A stretch of 37,764 bases of DNA, taken from JAAYJS01 sp964346185. Its GTDB lineage: Bacteria; Bacillota; Clostridia; Eubacteriales; Eubacteriaceae. Under the pieces are notes generated by a model. The model was not told the DNA's origin. It made no database searches and was given only the letters and a program-made list of their open reading frames with translations. Below are positions 14,924 to 22,942 of this stretch, one piece after another. The position numbers and the translations under genes were made by a program. Each line of letters opens with the position of its first letter. Position 1 is the first letter of the stretch. The DNA lies in NCBI GenBank assembly GCA_964346185.1, contig CAYFTR010000017.1:1-37764 (forward strand), given 5' to 3'.

Positions 14924-14978
14924 ATCATAGGGTGCTTATGTAAAATTTAAAAGAGCTAATATGTTAAGGTTGTGTAAA
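14924..14978 (-). promoter_or_regulatory. pstS promoter with PhoP-box-like direct repeats
   Basis: On the minus strand the sequence reads TTTACA-N5-TTAACA (14978-14973 and 14967-14962, spacing 11), then a further TTTACA (14944-14939), 23 bases on. These match the TTHACA repeats, phased at one and about two helical turns, that PhoP binds in Bacillus. The -10 TATGAT is at 14929-14924 with no good -35, as expected for an activator-dependent promoter. Confidence 0.7.
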
Positions 14979-14985
14979 GCACGAC

Positions 14986-15023
14986 AAAAAAGCCGCACTT
15001 TTAAAAAAAAGCACGGCTTTTTT
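14986..15023 (-). terminator. Terminator of the EamA-family gene
   Basis: AAAAAAGCCG (14986-14995) pairs with CGGCTTTTTT (15014-15023). It lies just downstream of the exporter gene on the minus strand and upstream of the pstS promoter, insulating the two. Confidence 0.88.
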
Positions 15024-15069
15024 AGGCAATATTACCTATAAATGTAAAATTAACATTAAAAATATTTCG

Positions 15070-15951
15070 TTAACGCTTTTGATAGTTGGCCATTTGAATA
15101 ACACCCTCGGAGATAAGAATGGCAATAAAAATCAGAACAAATCCTAAAAACAACTTAAAATTTAATTGCTCTCCGTAAAAGGCGATGGAAAATAAAACGC
15201 CGAATACCGCCTCCAAACTTAATATAATAGCGGCGGAAGAGGGATCCGTGTGTTTTTGACCGATATTTTGTAATGCCAAGGCACCGGCGGTACAAACAAC
15301 CCCCAGATACAATAACGGCAAGACGGATTCTTGCGGTAAGCCTTCGGGTATCGGCTCAAAGAGCATGGCGGTTGTCCAGGAGAGGATGCCGGCTACAATA
15401 AATTGTATGAAGGTTAATAAAATGGGGTCCTTGCCTTTGGCGAATTTTGCAATTAATACTATTTGAAAGGAATAGCACAAGCCGCTGACCAGGGTAAGGG
15501 CATCGCCGTAACCCATGGTTAAGTTTGCATCTAATGAGACAAACCCGATACCGACAATGCAAATAATGGCAGCTAAAAACTGGTCGTTTTTCGGTTTGGT
15601 CTTATCGATCATCCAATAAAGAAAGGGGACAATCACGCAATATACGGCGGTTAAAAAAGCGTTTTTACCCGGGGTTGTTGCCACAAGCCCAATGGTTTGA
15701 ACACAATAACCTAAAAATAAAAAAATGCCGATCATCCCGCCGGACAGCCAGTAATCCTTATTTAATTTTCTTAAACGTTTAAAGAAAACAAGACCTAATA
15801 CCAAGCTACCTATTAAAAAACGAATACTGAGCAAAACATTGGGGGGTAGAACATCCACCGTGTTTTTAACAATAAAAAAAGAACTTCCCCATATCAGGGA
15901 TGCGGCAAAAAGAGCAATTTTCGCCAAAGTTTGTCGTGTTGTTGTTTTCAT
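15070..15951 (-). CDS. EamA/DMT family transporter
   Basis: A drug/metabolite transporter superfamily protein of unknown substrate, in the inner membrane. The 293-residue protein has about ten hydrophobic segments and two EamA repeats; the first begins with A-S-L-I-W-G-S-S-F-F-I-V-K and the second contains L-Y-L-G-V-V-C-T-A-G-A-L-A-L-Q and S-S-A-A-I-I-L-S-L-E-A-V-F-G-V. The start at 15951 was chosen because GGAGG lies just upstream; an in-frame extension to 16011 runs through the promoter and was rejected. It is a single-gene unit between its own promoter and terminator. Substrate cannot be inferred from context. Confidence 0.88.
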   Translation of the reverse strand: MKTTTRQTLAKIALFAASLIWGSSFFIVKNTVDVLPPNVLLSIRFLIGSLVLGLVFFKRLRKLNKDYWLSGGMIGIFLFLGYCVQTIGLVATTPGKNAFLTAVYCVIVPFLYWMIDKTKPKNDQFLAAIICIVGIGFVSLDANLTMGYGDALTLVSGLCYSFQIVLIAKFAKGKDPILLTFIQFIVAGILSWTTAMLFEPIPEGLPQESVLPLLYLGVVCTAGALALQNIGQKHTDPSSAAIILSLEAVFGVLFSIAFYGEQLNFKLFLGFVLIFIAILISEGVIQMANYQKR

Positions 15952-15982
15952 AAAAGTCCTCCGTCGGCGATCAATACAAATC

Positions 15983-16011
15983 AGTATAACAAAAGCAACA
16001 AGGGCTTGCAA
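15983..16011 (-). promoter_or_regulatory. Sigma-A promoter of the EamA-family gene
   Basis: On the minus strand TTGCAA (16011-16006), a 17-base spacer and TATACT (15988-15983) match the vegetative consensus well and point at the transporter start at 15951. Confidence 0.8.
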
Positions 16012-16046
16012 AGTATAATTGAAAGATAACTTTATTGCACCCTGTC

Positions 16047-16075
16047 GTGCAAAAAAAAGTGAGTCGTGTTAAAAT
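16047..16075 (+). promoter_or_regulatory. Possible promoter of dnaX
   Basis: GTGCAA (16047-16052), 17 bases and TAAAAT (16070-16075) precede the GAGG ribosome site of dnaX. The -35 is half of an inverted repeat TTGCAC-CCTGTC-GTGCAA (16035-16052). The match is modest. Confidence 0.35.
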
Positions 16076-16102
16076 AATTAAAATAATAAAGAGGAAAATA
16101 CT

Positions 16103-17818
16103 ATGAGTTATATCGCCTTGTACAGAAAATACCGCCCCCAAACCTTCGATCAGGTTGTGGGGCAGGGTACAATTGTGCGTATTTTAAAAAATCAAATCGT
16201 AAAGGACCGCATTGCACACGCCTACCTGTTTACAGGCATACGGGGAACGGGCAAAACTACCCTCGCCAAAATTTTTGCAAAAGCCGTTAATTGTGAAACA
16301 ACCGACGACGGTAACCCCTGTTTAACTTGTCCGACCTGTGTCACTTTAAGTAAGGACAACCAGTCCGATATAATAGAGATAGACGGTGCCAGCAACCGAG
16401 GCGTAGATGAAATTCGGGAAATCAGAGAAAAGGCTGTTTTTCCGCCGGTGTTCGGACGGTTTAAAGTGTACATTATCGACGAGGTACACATGCTTACCAA
16501 GGAGGCTTTTAACGCTCTGTTAAAAATATTGGAAGAACCGCCTGCTCACATCGTCTTTATATTTGCGACCACCGAACCCCATAAATTGCCGGTTACCATA
16601 TTGTCCCGTTGCCAACGTTTTGATGTCCGCCCTATTGCCACAAAAGAAATTGCGGAGCAACTACACTTTATACTAAAGGAAGAAAACCGAAAAATGGAAA
16701 CGGCTGCCGTCAATACCTTGGCAAGGAGGGGCGAACACTCCATGCGAGATGCCCTCAGCTTGCTTGACCAAATCATCGGTTTGGGTAATTCGCAAGAAAC
16801 CGTTACCCTGAAAGAAGTCTTAAGTTTTTTAGGTATGGTGGAAGAAGATGCCGTACTGCAATTGCTCGACCAAATTTTTTCCGGAGACTTGGCGGGATTG
16901 GCGGCAAGCATTGATATGTTTTTTGAGCAGGGCGGTAACAGCAAAGGCTTAATAGACCAGATTATTGCCCTGCTCAGAGAGATTTTAATCGTTAAATTGT
17001 CGGGTAAAGGGGCACAGCCGCTTTTAGAGCTGGACGACGCAGCTTTTTCCTTACGGGAAAAAGCCGGTACGGGTATCGCAACAAAAAAGTTGTACACGAT
17101 GTTGGATCTATTAATAGAAGAGAGAAGTCGTCTGGAACACACTCAATTGGCTCGGTTGGTATTGGAGTTGACTCTTTACAAATTAACCGACGTTACCCCT
17201 GAGGTGCAATCCCCTTCCGTGCGTTCCGAAGACGAGCTGCGGAACGCATACAATTTGGCGGCGAACCCGCTCGAAAAGATAAAGACCGAACCTGTAAAGC
17301 CGGCGGTACGCCAAACACCGGCGGTCACTTTACAGGAAGAAACGCCGCAACCCGTTACAATAGCCGCAACACCCGGGGATGCAACAGCTGCTTCCGAAGA
17401 AAATGTTTCCGACAACAGTTCGGACCGCTCCGATGAAAGGCACGCCCCCCCTCAACGGGAAGTTGTCGTGCAAAGTGCCGCCCCTAAAGACGATAAAAAT
17501 TATAAGAAAAAACTGTTGGCTATTCTGGAAGAAAACGGTGCACACACCATAAAAATACAATTGGCAAATGCACGAATACAGGTCGATCAACAAATGGTAC
17601 AAATTATTTTTATGGATGACGACACCGGTCGTAGTTGCAAAAGTTTATTGGAAACCTCTTACCAACTCGGTAATTTACAAGAGGCGGTCAATCAAATGAT
17701 GGGAAAAAAAATGGTGATTGCTACCAAATTAACCACCAAACGTTTCGAAGATATGGATCATTACGAAAAAACCAAAGCGATTGTTGAAGGCACAGGCATA
17801 CCCGTTCGTCATAAATAA
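16103..17818 (+). CDS. dnaX: DNA polymerase III subunit gamma/tau
   Basis: Clamp-loader ATPase that loads the sliding clamp and ties the replicative polymerase together. The 571-residue protein starts with M-S-Y-I-A-L-Y-R-K-Y-R-P, then Walker A (G-I-R-G-T-G-K-T-T, 45-53), the four-Cys zinc module (Cys64, 73, 76, 79), the D-E-V-H box and the S-R-C-Q sensor motif. A Pro/Thr/Glu-rich linker (about 370-450) leads to a tau-like C-terminal domain, normal for Firmicutes. GAGG lies upstream of the ATG. It heads the conserved dnaX-ybaB-recR cluster. The SRP RNA gene often found upstream in Bacillus is not present in the short gap. Confidence 0.95.
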   Translation: MSYIALYRKYRPQTFDQVVGQGTIVRILKNQIVKDRIAHAYLFTGIRGTGKTTLAKIFAKAVNCETTDDGNPCLTCPTCVTLSKDNQSDIIEIDGASNRGVDEIREIREKAVFPPVFGRFKVYIIDEVHMLTKEAFNALLKILEEPPAHIVFIFATTEPHKLPVTILSRCQRFDVRPIATKEIAEQLHFILKEENRKMETAAVNTLARRGEHSMRDALSLLDQIIGLGNSQETVTLKEVLSFLGMVEEDAVLQLLDQIFSGDLAGLAASIDMFFEQGGNSKGLIDQIIALLREILIVKLSGKGAQPLLELDDAAFSLREKAGTGIATKKLYTMLDLLIEERSRLEHTQLARLVLELTLYKLTDVTPEVQSPSVRSEDELRNAYNLAANPLEKIKTEPVKPAVRQTPAVTLQEETPQPVTIAATPGDATAASEENVSDNSSDRSDERHAPPQREVVVQSAAPKDDKNYKKKLLAILEENGAHTIKIQLANARIQVDQQMVQIIFMDDDTGRSCKSLLETSYQLGNLQEAVNQMMGKKMVIATKLTTKRFEDMDHYEKTKAIVEGTGIPVRHK

Positions 17819-17848
17819 GAAGTTAAAGGCGTTAAAACGGAAAAACTA

Positions 17849-17857
17849 TGCTATAAT
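17849..17857 (+). promoter_or_regulatory. Possible extended -10 promoter ahead of ybaB
   Basis: TGCTATAAT at 17849-17857 is an extended -10 element about 70 bases before the ybaB start; no clear -35 is visible. It may give ybaB-recR-ptsI expression separate from dnaX, since no terminator lies between them. Confidence 0.5.
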
Positions 17858-17927
17858 AAAGGATAAATATTTATACTGAAGATATGTAAAACGTATCCAA
17901 AATAAAAGAGAGCAACCAGGAGGAAAA

Positions 17928-18272
17928 ATGGCAAGAAGAAGAATGCCCGGCGGCATACCCGGCGGTATGGGCAACAAAAATATGATGAAACAAATACAAA
18001 AAATGCAGGAGGAAATGGCAAAAGCACAGGAAGAACTTGAAAACGCAACCATTACAACCACCTCCGGCGGCGGTGCGGTTTCCGTTACCATAACGGGAGC
18101 CAAAGAAGTAACCGAAATAAAAATAGACCCCGATGTCGTAGATGAAGACGATATCGAAATGCTGGAAGACTTAATGATAGCGGCGGTAAACGAAGCGATT
18201 AAGCAAATCGACGAGATGTCCTCTCAAAAAATGCAACGTTTTACCGGCGGTTTAAACATTCCCGGAATGTAA
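17928..18272 (+). CDS. YbaB/EbfC family nucleoid-associated protein
   Basis: A small DNA-binding protein of the YbaB/EbfC family, encoded between dnaX and recR in most bacteria. The 114-residue protein has a Met/Gly/Arg-rich N terminus, the coiled region Q-K-M-Q-E-E-M-A-K-A-Q-E-E-L and the conserved core G-G-G-A-V-S-V-T-I-T-G with I-K-I-D-P-D-V-V. AGGAGG precedes ATG 17928. RecR follows ten bases after the stop, so the genes are co-transcribed. Confidence 0.94.
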   Translation: MARRRMPGGIPGGMGNKNMMKQIQKMQEEMAKAQEELENATITTTSGGGAVSVTITGAKEVTEIKIDPDVVDEDDIEMLEDLMIAAVNEAIKQIDEMSSQKMQRFTGGLNIPGM

Positions 18273-18282
18273 AGGGTAGAAG

Positions 18283-18891
18283 ATGGGGACCTACCCGAAA
18301 GCAATCGAACGGCTTATCGGCGAATTGGCAAAATTACCCGGAATTGGCGAAAAAACGGCCGGTCGTTTGGCTTTTCACATTATCAATGCACCGAGCCAAG
18401 ATGTTTACGGTTTATCTCAAGCATTGGTGGCGGCAAAAAAAAATGTACATTTATGCCCGAAATGCTACAGCATTACCGACAAACCTTTGTGCGATATTTG
18501 TGCCGACCCCGAGCGGGACACCCGAACCCTTTGTGTGGTTGAAGACACCAACGATGTCTTTGCGATAGAAAAAACCAAAGAATACAAAGGCTTGTATCAC
18601 GTGTTGCACGGTGCCATATCGCCCTTGGAGGGCATCGGCCCGAAAGATATTAAAGCCAGAGAGCTGATCCTGCGTCTTGAAAAAGAACCTGTTCAGGAAG
18701 TTATCATGGCAACCAACCCCAAGCCCGAGGGCGAAGCGACGGCGGTGTACCTCAGTCAACTTATACAACCGGCGGGTATTGTCGTCACACGGTTGGCTAA
18801 AGGAATACCCGTCGGATCGGATATGGAATATATCGATGAAATGACCCTGGTAAAAGCCTTTGAAGGGCGTAAACCCATGGGATCGGAATAA
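18283..18891 (+). CDS. recR: Recombination mediator protein RecR
   Basis: RecR works with RecO (and RecF) to load RecA at gaps. The 202-residue protein has the helix-hairpin-helix (L-P-G-I-G-E-K-T-A-G-R-L), the four-Cys zinc finger C-P-K-C-Y-S-I-T-D-K-P-L-C-D-I-C, the Toprim motif C-V-V-E-D-T-N-D-V and the Walker-like L-H-G-A-I-S-P-L-E-G-I-G-P. All are intact at normal length. A9 within the gene keeps frame, which is useful when judging A-tract frameshifts elsewhere in the window. Confidence 0.96.
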   Translation: MGTYPKAIERLIGELAKLPGIGEKTAGRLAFHIINAPSQDVYGLSQALVAAKKNVHLCPKCYSITDKPLCDICADPERDTRTLCVVEDTNDVFAIEKTKEYKGLYHVLHGAISPLEGIGPKDIKARELILRLEKEPVQEVIMATNPKPEGEATAVYLSQLIQPAGIVVTRLAKGIPVGSDMEYIDEMTLVKAFEGRKPMGSE

Positions 18892-18918
18892 TAAAAATTT
18901 AAACCAGGAGGTTTTACT

Positions 18919-20649
18919 ATGTTCATAAAAGGAATTGGCGCATCTCCCGGCATTGCAATTCATAAAGCTTTTTTATATGTGAAAGAAGAGGTCGACGTTC
19001 AATCGACCCTTGTGGAAGACGTTGCAAAAGAAACGGATCGACTTAACAATGCTCTTGCCGCCGCCAAAGAACAATTGGTCGCCATTAAGGAAAAAGCGGT
19101 GGTGGAACTCGGCCCCGAAGAGGCGGAAATTTTCGAAGCACACATTATGGTCTTGGAAGACCCCGAATTTACCGGCGGTATGTTGTCGGAAATACAAGAC
19201 AACAAATTTAATGCGGAATATGCGGTACAAACCGTAACGGAACGTTTAAAACAGATTTTTGAGATGATGGAGGACGACTACTTTAAAGCCAGAGCGGCGG
19301 ACATTCATGACGTCGGCACGAGGGTTTTAAATAACGTGGCGGGGATTGAAAACGTGGATCTTTCCGCCATGTCGGAAGACGTTATCATTATTGCGGAAGA
19401 CTTGGCACCTTCGGATACGGCACAAATGGATAAAAATCATGTAAAGGGATTTGCCACCGATATCGGCAGCAGGACCTCTCATACGGCCATCATGGCAAGA
19501 AGTTTGGAAATACCCGCCGTATTGGGCTTGGGCGATATTACGACAAAGGTTAAAACCGGTGATACGATTATCATCGACGGACAGGCGGGTGCTGTAATCC
19601 TCAATCCGACACAGGAAGAACTGGTCGACTACCAAAAGAAAAAAGACGCCTACGAAACCTACGTTAAGGAATTATCGACTTTAAAAGAACAACCCGCCGA
19701 AACCCTGGACGGTCATCGCGTGGAATTGGTAGGCAATATCGGCTCACCCAACGATGTCGAAGGCGTTCTCAGAAACGGTGGCGAAGGTGTCGGACTCTAT
19801 CGAACCGAGTTCTTATACATGGACAGCGACACCATGCCCGACGAAGAAACCCAGACAACCGCTTACCGAAAAGTGTTGGAGAGCTTTGAGGGCAACGTTA
19901 TTATAAGAACCTTGGATATCGGCGGGGACAAACAATTACCCTACCTGCCTATGGAAGAAGAGATGAACCCGTTTTTGGGATTAAGGGCCATTCGTCTGTG
20001 TTTAAAAGAAACCGATTTATTCAAAACACAGTTAAGAGCCATCTTAAGAGCATCGGTTAACGGAAAGGCCCACATCATGTTTCCGATGATATCCGGTGTG
20101 ACGGAAGTCATTCAGGCGAAAACCGTGCTAAAAGAAGTAATGGCGGAGTTGGAGGCGGAAGGCATTGCCTACGATCCCCAAATTAAAGTGGGTATTATGG
20201 TGGAAATCCCGTCGGCAGCGGTTACCGCGGATATTATCGCACCGGAAGTCGACTTCTTTTCCATCGGCACCAACGATCTTTGTCAATACACCTTGGCGGT
20301 TGACAGAATGAACCAACAGGTATCCTATCTGTACGACCCGCTACACCCCGCTATTTTAAGACTGGTTAAAAACGTCATCGACGCCTCCCATGCACACCCG
20401 GGTAAGTTTACCGGTATGTGCGGCGAGATGGCCGGCGACCCCTTGGCGGTTCCGATTTTATTGGGATTGGGGTTGGACGAATTTTCCATGAGTGCCTCTT
20501 CCATACCGCTGGCAAAAAAAATTATACGCACCATGCAACTGGAGGAAGCACAACAATTGGCAGAGGAGGCCCTGCATCTGGCAACCGGAGAAGAAGTTAA
20601 AGCATTGGTCAGAAAAAAATTGGATGCATTAAACATTGTTGTTATGTGA
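18919..20649 (+). CDS. ptsI: Phosphoenolpyruvate-protein phosphotransferase (PTS enzyme I)
   Basis: Enzyme I takes phosphate from phosphoenolpyruvate and passes it to HPr, starting PTS sugar uptake. The 576-residue protein has the phosphorylated His motif G-S-R-T-S-H-T-A-I-M-A-R-S (His188), the PEP-binding R-T-E-F-L-Y-M and the C-terminal signature D-F-F-S-I-G-T-N-D-L-C-Q-Y-T. Length is normal. AGGAGG precedes ATG 18919. It sits behind recR rather than behind ptsH; no HPr gene is present here, so the usual ptsHI pairing is split. A perfect 13-base palindrome, GTGACATTGTCAC (20646-20658), spans its stop codon. Confidence 0.96.
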   Translation: MFIKGIGASPGIAIHKAFLYVKEEVDVQSTLVEDVAKETDRLNNALAAAKEQLVAIKEKAVVELGPEEAEIFEAHIMVLEDPEFTGGMLSEIQDNKFNAEYAVQTVTERLKQIFEMMEDDYFKARAADIHDVGTRVLNNVAGIENVDLSAMSEDVIIIAEDLAPSDTAQMDKNHVKGFATDIGSRTSHTAIMARSLEIPAVLGLGDITTKVKTGDTIIIDGQAGAVILNPTQEELVDYQKKKDAYETYVKELSTLKEQPAETLDGHRVELVGNIGSPNDVEGVLRNGGEGVGLYRTEFLYMDSDTMPDEETQTTAYRKVLESFEGNVIIRTLDIGGDKQLPYLPMEEEMNPFLGLRAIRLCLKETDLFKTQLRAILRASVNGKAHIMFPMISGVTEVIQAKTVLKEVMAELEAEGIAYDPQIKVGIMVEIPSAAVTADIIAPEVDFFSIGTNDLCQYTLAVDRMNQQVSYLYDPLHPAILRLVKNVIDASHAHPGKFTGMCGEMAGDPLAVPILLGLGLDEFSMSASSIPLAKKIIRTMQLEEAQQLAEEALHLATGEEVKALVRKKLDALNIVVM

Positions 20650-20694
20650 CATTGTCACTGAACATATACCAAGATCACCTAAGGAGGAAGTATT

Positions 20695-21087
20695 ATGGGT
20701 AAAATGTGTAATAAAGGAAGTTTTTGGGGCGGCGTTTTCGTCGGAACCCTGATCGGCGGCGCTTTGGGGATGTTATTGGCACCGGAAAAAGGTGAATACA
20801 CCAGAGATCATATTAAAGAATCCGTCGAATACTACACCATGGACTTAAAGGATCGCATGGAAGAAGCTTATGAAACCTTAAATGAAAAAGTCGAAGATTA
20901 CAAAGCCATCATCGAAGACAAAATTTTTGATTTAAGCGAAGAATTGGAAGAAGACTTGGAAGTGGCACAAATGTACGCCGACGACTACATTGACGAAGCA
21001 ACCGAAGAGTTGGAAGAAGCTGCAGACGACGTACAGGAAGAAGTCGAAGAACAGGCAGACGCTGTAGCAGACACATTGGAGGATTGA
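20695..21087 (+). CDS. YtxH-like general-stress protein
   Basis: A 130-residue protein with a glycine-rich membrane-like N-terminal segment (about 9-27: F-W-G-G-V-F-V-G-T-L-I-G-G-A-L-G-M-L-L) followed by A-P-E-K-G, the YtxH-domain signature, and then a long highly acidic, Glu-rich helical tail. AAGGAGG precedes the ATG. It is followed after one base by a DUF948-like gene; ytxH next to a DUF948 gene is a known arrangement in Bacillus-type genomes (ytxG/ytxH). Function beyond stress association is not established. Confidence 0.8.
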   Translation: MGKMCNKGSFWGGVFVGTLIGGALGMLLAPEKGEYTRDHIKESVEYYTMDLKDRMEEAYETLNEKVEDYKAIIEDKIFDLSEELEEDLEVAQMYADDYIDEATEELEEAADDVQEEVEEQADAVADTLED

Positions 21088-21088
21088 T

Positions 21089-21409
21089 ATGTTCCAAGAT
21101 GCCGGCCTTTGGGAAGTAGGTGTGCTGATTATCGGGCTGTGCTTTATACCGCTTACCTATTATCTGGTCAAAACCTTGCTGCGTGTTATTGAACTTTTGT
21201 CCGGGGTGAACCAAACCCTGTCGGAAAACAGATACAATATCAACAGCATTATCAACAATGCGGAAAATATGTCCAAAAGTACCGATGAAATCGTCAATAA
21301 AGTTAACGGTTTAACCACAAGTGTCGTAAAAGTGGTAGACCCCATTGTCACTGCCGGATCCAAATTAACTGGCGGTAAAAAAAGAAAAGTCAAAAGAAAA
21401 ATCATCTAA
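21089..21409 (+). CDS. DUF948-like membrane-anchored protein
   Basis: A 106-residue protein with one N-terminal membrane helix (about 8-30), a central helical stretch rich in Asn, Ser and Val with heptad-like spacing, and a strongly basic C terminus (G-G-K-K-R-K-V-K-R-K). Layout and neighbour fit the DUF948 (YtxG-like) family. GGAGG lies just before the ATG, inside the end of the ytxH-like gene. Its job is unknown; the pairing of an acidic-tail and a basic-tail membrane protein suggests they may interact. Confidence 0.65.
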   Translation: MFQDAGLWEVGVLIIGLCFIPLTYYLVKTLLRVIELLSGVNQTLSENRYNINSIINNAENMSKSTDEIVNKVNGLTTSVVKVVDPIVTAGSKLTGGKKRKVKRKII

Positions 21410-21436
21410 ATCATAAAAAATAAGAAAAAGCAAAAG

Positions 21437-21470
21437 AACCCCTGTGGTAAAATACCATATGGGTTTTTTT
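21437..21470 (+). terminator. Terminator after the DUF948-like gene
   Basis: AACCC..TGGTA pairs with TACCA..GGGTT (about 21438-21464) and is followed by TTTTTTT. It ends the dnaX-to-DUF948 gene series. Confidence 0.85.
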
Positions 21471-21626
21471 ATTTAAACAGTATGATTGGAGATACAAAAA
21501 AACTTGAGTGATAAGGTGGTTAGTGTCGGGGTATTGCCACAAAGCGGACTTATCAAAAAACGTTTGGCAAGTGTAAAAATTACAGTCGCCGCGTTTAAGT
21601 GGTATTAGTGAAAGTAAGGGGCAAAA

Positions 21627-22396
21627 ATGAATAAAAGAACACAGCGTTTACAACGAAAACGGGCAAAAAAATACGAAAAATACGAGCTTTTATCAGAACG
21701 ATTTTTGTTTTCGCGGTAATCCTCACCTTGGTTATCGGCGGCGTTTACCTGTACCGTCAACGAAAGATACGAAAAACCTTGGCAACACTCCCGCCGGAAT
21801 TGCAGAAACTCTATGAGAAAAATCCTGAAGCCCGAAAGTTTGTCCTAAACTACGAAAAAAATCGCGATAAAAATTTTCCCGTTCAGCTAGATAAAGAAAT
21901 ACGACAGGAAGGTGTCCCTCTGTTGCTCCAATGGGACAAACGTTGGGGTTACCATATTTACGCAGGTCATGTTATGGGGTTGACCGGTTGTGGTCCGACG
22001 AGTTTATCCATGGTTGCCCTCCACTTAACGGGTAACGAAGACTATAACCCGACATACATGGCAAACTTCAGCGAAGAACACGGCTTTGCCGACGATAAAA
22101 ACGGCACCGCTTGGGCACTTATCTCCGAAGGGGCACCCCTTTTGGGAATAGAAGCCATCGAGATAACACCGGATAAAAACCGCATGATTGAAAACCTGCA
22201 AGCCGGCAACCCGATTATTTGCGTAGTTGGCCCCGGCGATTTTACCGATGAAGGTCACTTTATCGTTTTAACCGGTTACACCGACGGCGGCTTTACTTTA
22301 AACGACCCCAATCGCGTCGCCAATTCCCAAAAAACATGGCCCTACGAAACATTACGCAAACAAATCCTCAATCTGTGGGTGATGCGAAAAAACTGA
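21627..22396 (+). pseudogene. C39-like (Peptidase_C39_2) secreted/anchored protease gene with a -1 frameshift near its start
   Basis: The catalytic part (from about 21900) has the papain-like C39_2 motifs: T-G-C-G-P-T-S-L (Cys), D-E-G-H-F-I-V-L (His) and N-D-P-N, and keeps full length to a TGA at 22394. The best start is ATG 21627, with AAGGGG five bases upstream; it encodes a basic peptide (M-N-K-R-T-Q-R-L-Q-R-K-R-A-K). At 21665-21671 a run of seven A is one short of the eight needed to join this to K-I-R-K-I-R and the membrane helix F-I-R-T-I-F-V-F-A-V-I-L. Without the fix the peptide stops after about 31 residues. A TTG at 21728 inside the helix would be a poor start. Either a real frameshift, a slippage site, or a base error. 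Confidence 0.78.
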
Positions 22397-22478
22397 AACG
22401 CATCGCTACACAGCGGTTGAAGTTTTTGGAAAGGTAAGGCAACGCACGAATTGTGTTGAGCATCGAAGGTATCGAAAG

Positions 22479-22512
22479 GACTGAAACCCCTAAAAGGTTT
22501 ACAGTCTTTTTT
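22479..22512 (+). terminator. Terminator after the C39-like gene
   Basis: GACTGAAACC (22479-22488) pairs with GGTTTACAGTC (22496-22506, one bulged A) and is followed by TTTTTT. Confidence 0.85.
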
Positions 22513-22942
22513 AAATGCACCAATTTTGCCATGGCTTTTATCCGCCCGAGGACGTATACTGGTCTTAGCTTCGATATGATTAAACCCCGACAGTGGTTGC
22601 AAGCGGCATATAAGCAGAGGAGAAAACGTGGAGTTTAATGGTGATCATTGAAAATTATCTTATTTCCGATTACGCTTGTCTGATTATTTTTGACGGCTGT
22701 TGGGACACCCCTGCTTAGCATAGCGACGGCGTTGCCGTATAGTGTAATGACAAGCCTATTGATGGCATCAGGTTCATTCTTAAGGCCACTCGATACAAAA
22801 TCGGGATTAAAAGCTTCGGTTATCGGATTTTTGTTAAGTTCTTTTAGACAAAGATGATAGGGGCAACGTGATAGTACCGATTGAACTTACAAGCAATAGA
22901 ATAAAAGCGGTGTAGAGAAATTAGGATTTGAAAGGGAAAACA
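22513..22942. other. Intergenic stretch with decayed coding sequence
   Basis: About 430 bases between the C39-like gene and the DUF7010-like gene. It contains the small hydrophobic frame described at 22648-22857 and otherwise no supported gene, terminator or RNA. Composition drifts to AT-rich toward the DUF7010-like gene. Confidence 0.5.
22648..22857 (+). pseudogene. Possible remnant of a small membrane protein with in-frame TGA
   Basis: A frame beginning with TTG 22648 reads K-I-I-L-F-P-I-T-L-V, meets TGA at 22681-22683, and then continues open for 57 codons with a membrane-like, Leu/Ala/Ser-rich composition (L-F-L-T-A-V-G-T-P-L-L-S-I-A) to a TGA at 22855. The hydrophobic pattern on both sides of the stop suggests a single decayed helix-rich protein. 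No family was recognised and the ribosome site is weak. Confidence 0.3.

Noticed and set aside
15952..16102. SRP RNA gene upstream of dnaX
   Set aside because: The 150-base gap is filled by the EamA promoter and a dnaX promoter, with no SRP-type fold or GGAA-type apical motif.
16546..17142. Long antisense frame within dnaX
   Set aside because: Composition (Ser/Pro rich) is typical of the reverse strand of a real gene and there is no start signal; similar antisense frames in gor, the P-II and DUF1538 genes and rpoC were rejected for the same reason.
21504..21608. 34-codon frame starting TTG after a GGAGA
   Set aside because: Spacing from the ribosome-like site is poor, no family resemblance, and no terminator of its own.
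22453..22638. 61-codon frame across the C39-gene terminator
   Set aside because: It begins upstream of and runs through a clear terminator, has no ribosome site and an unlikely composition.
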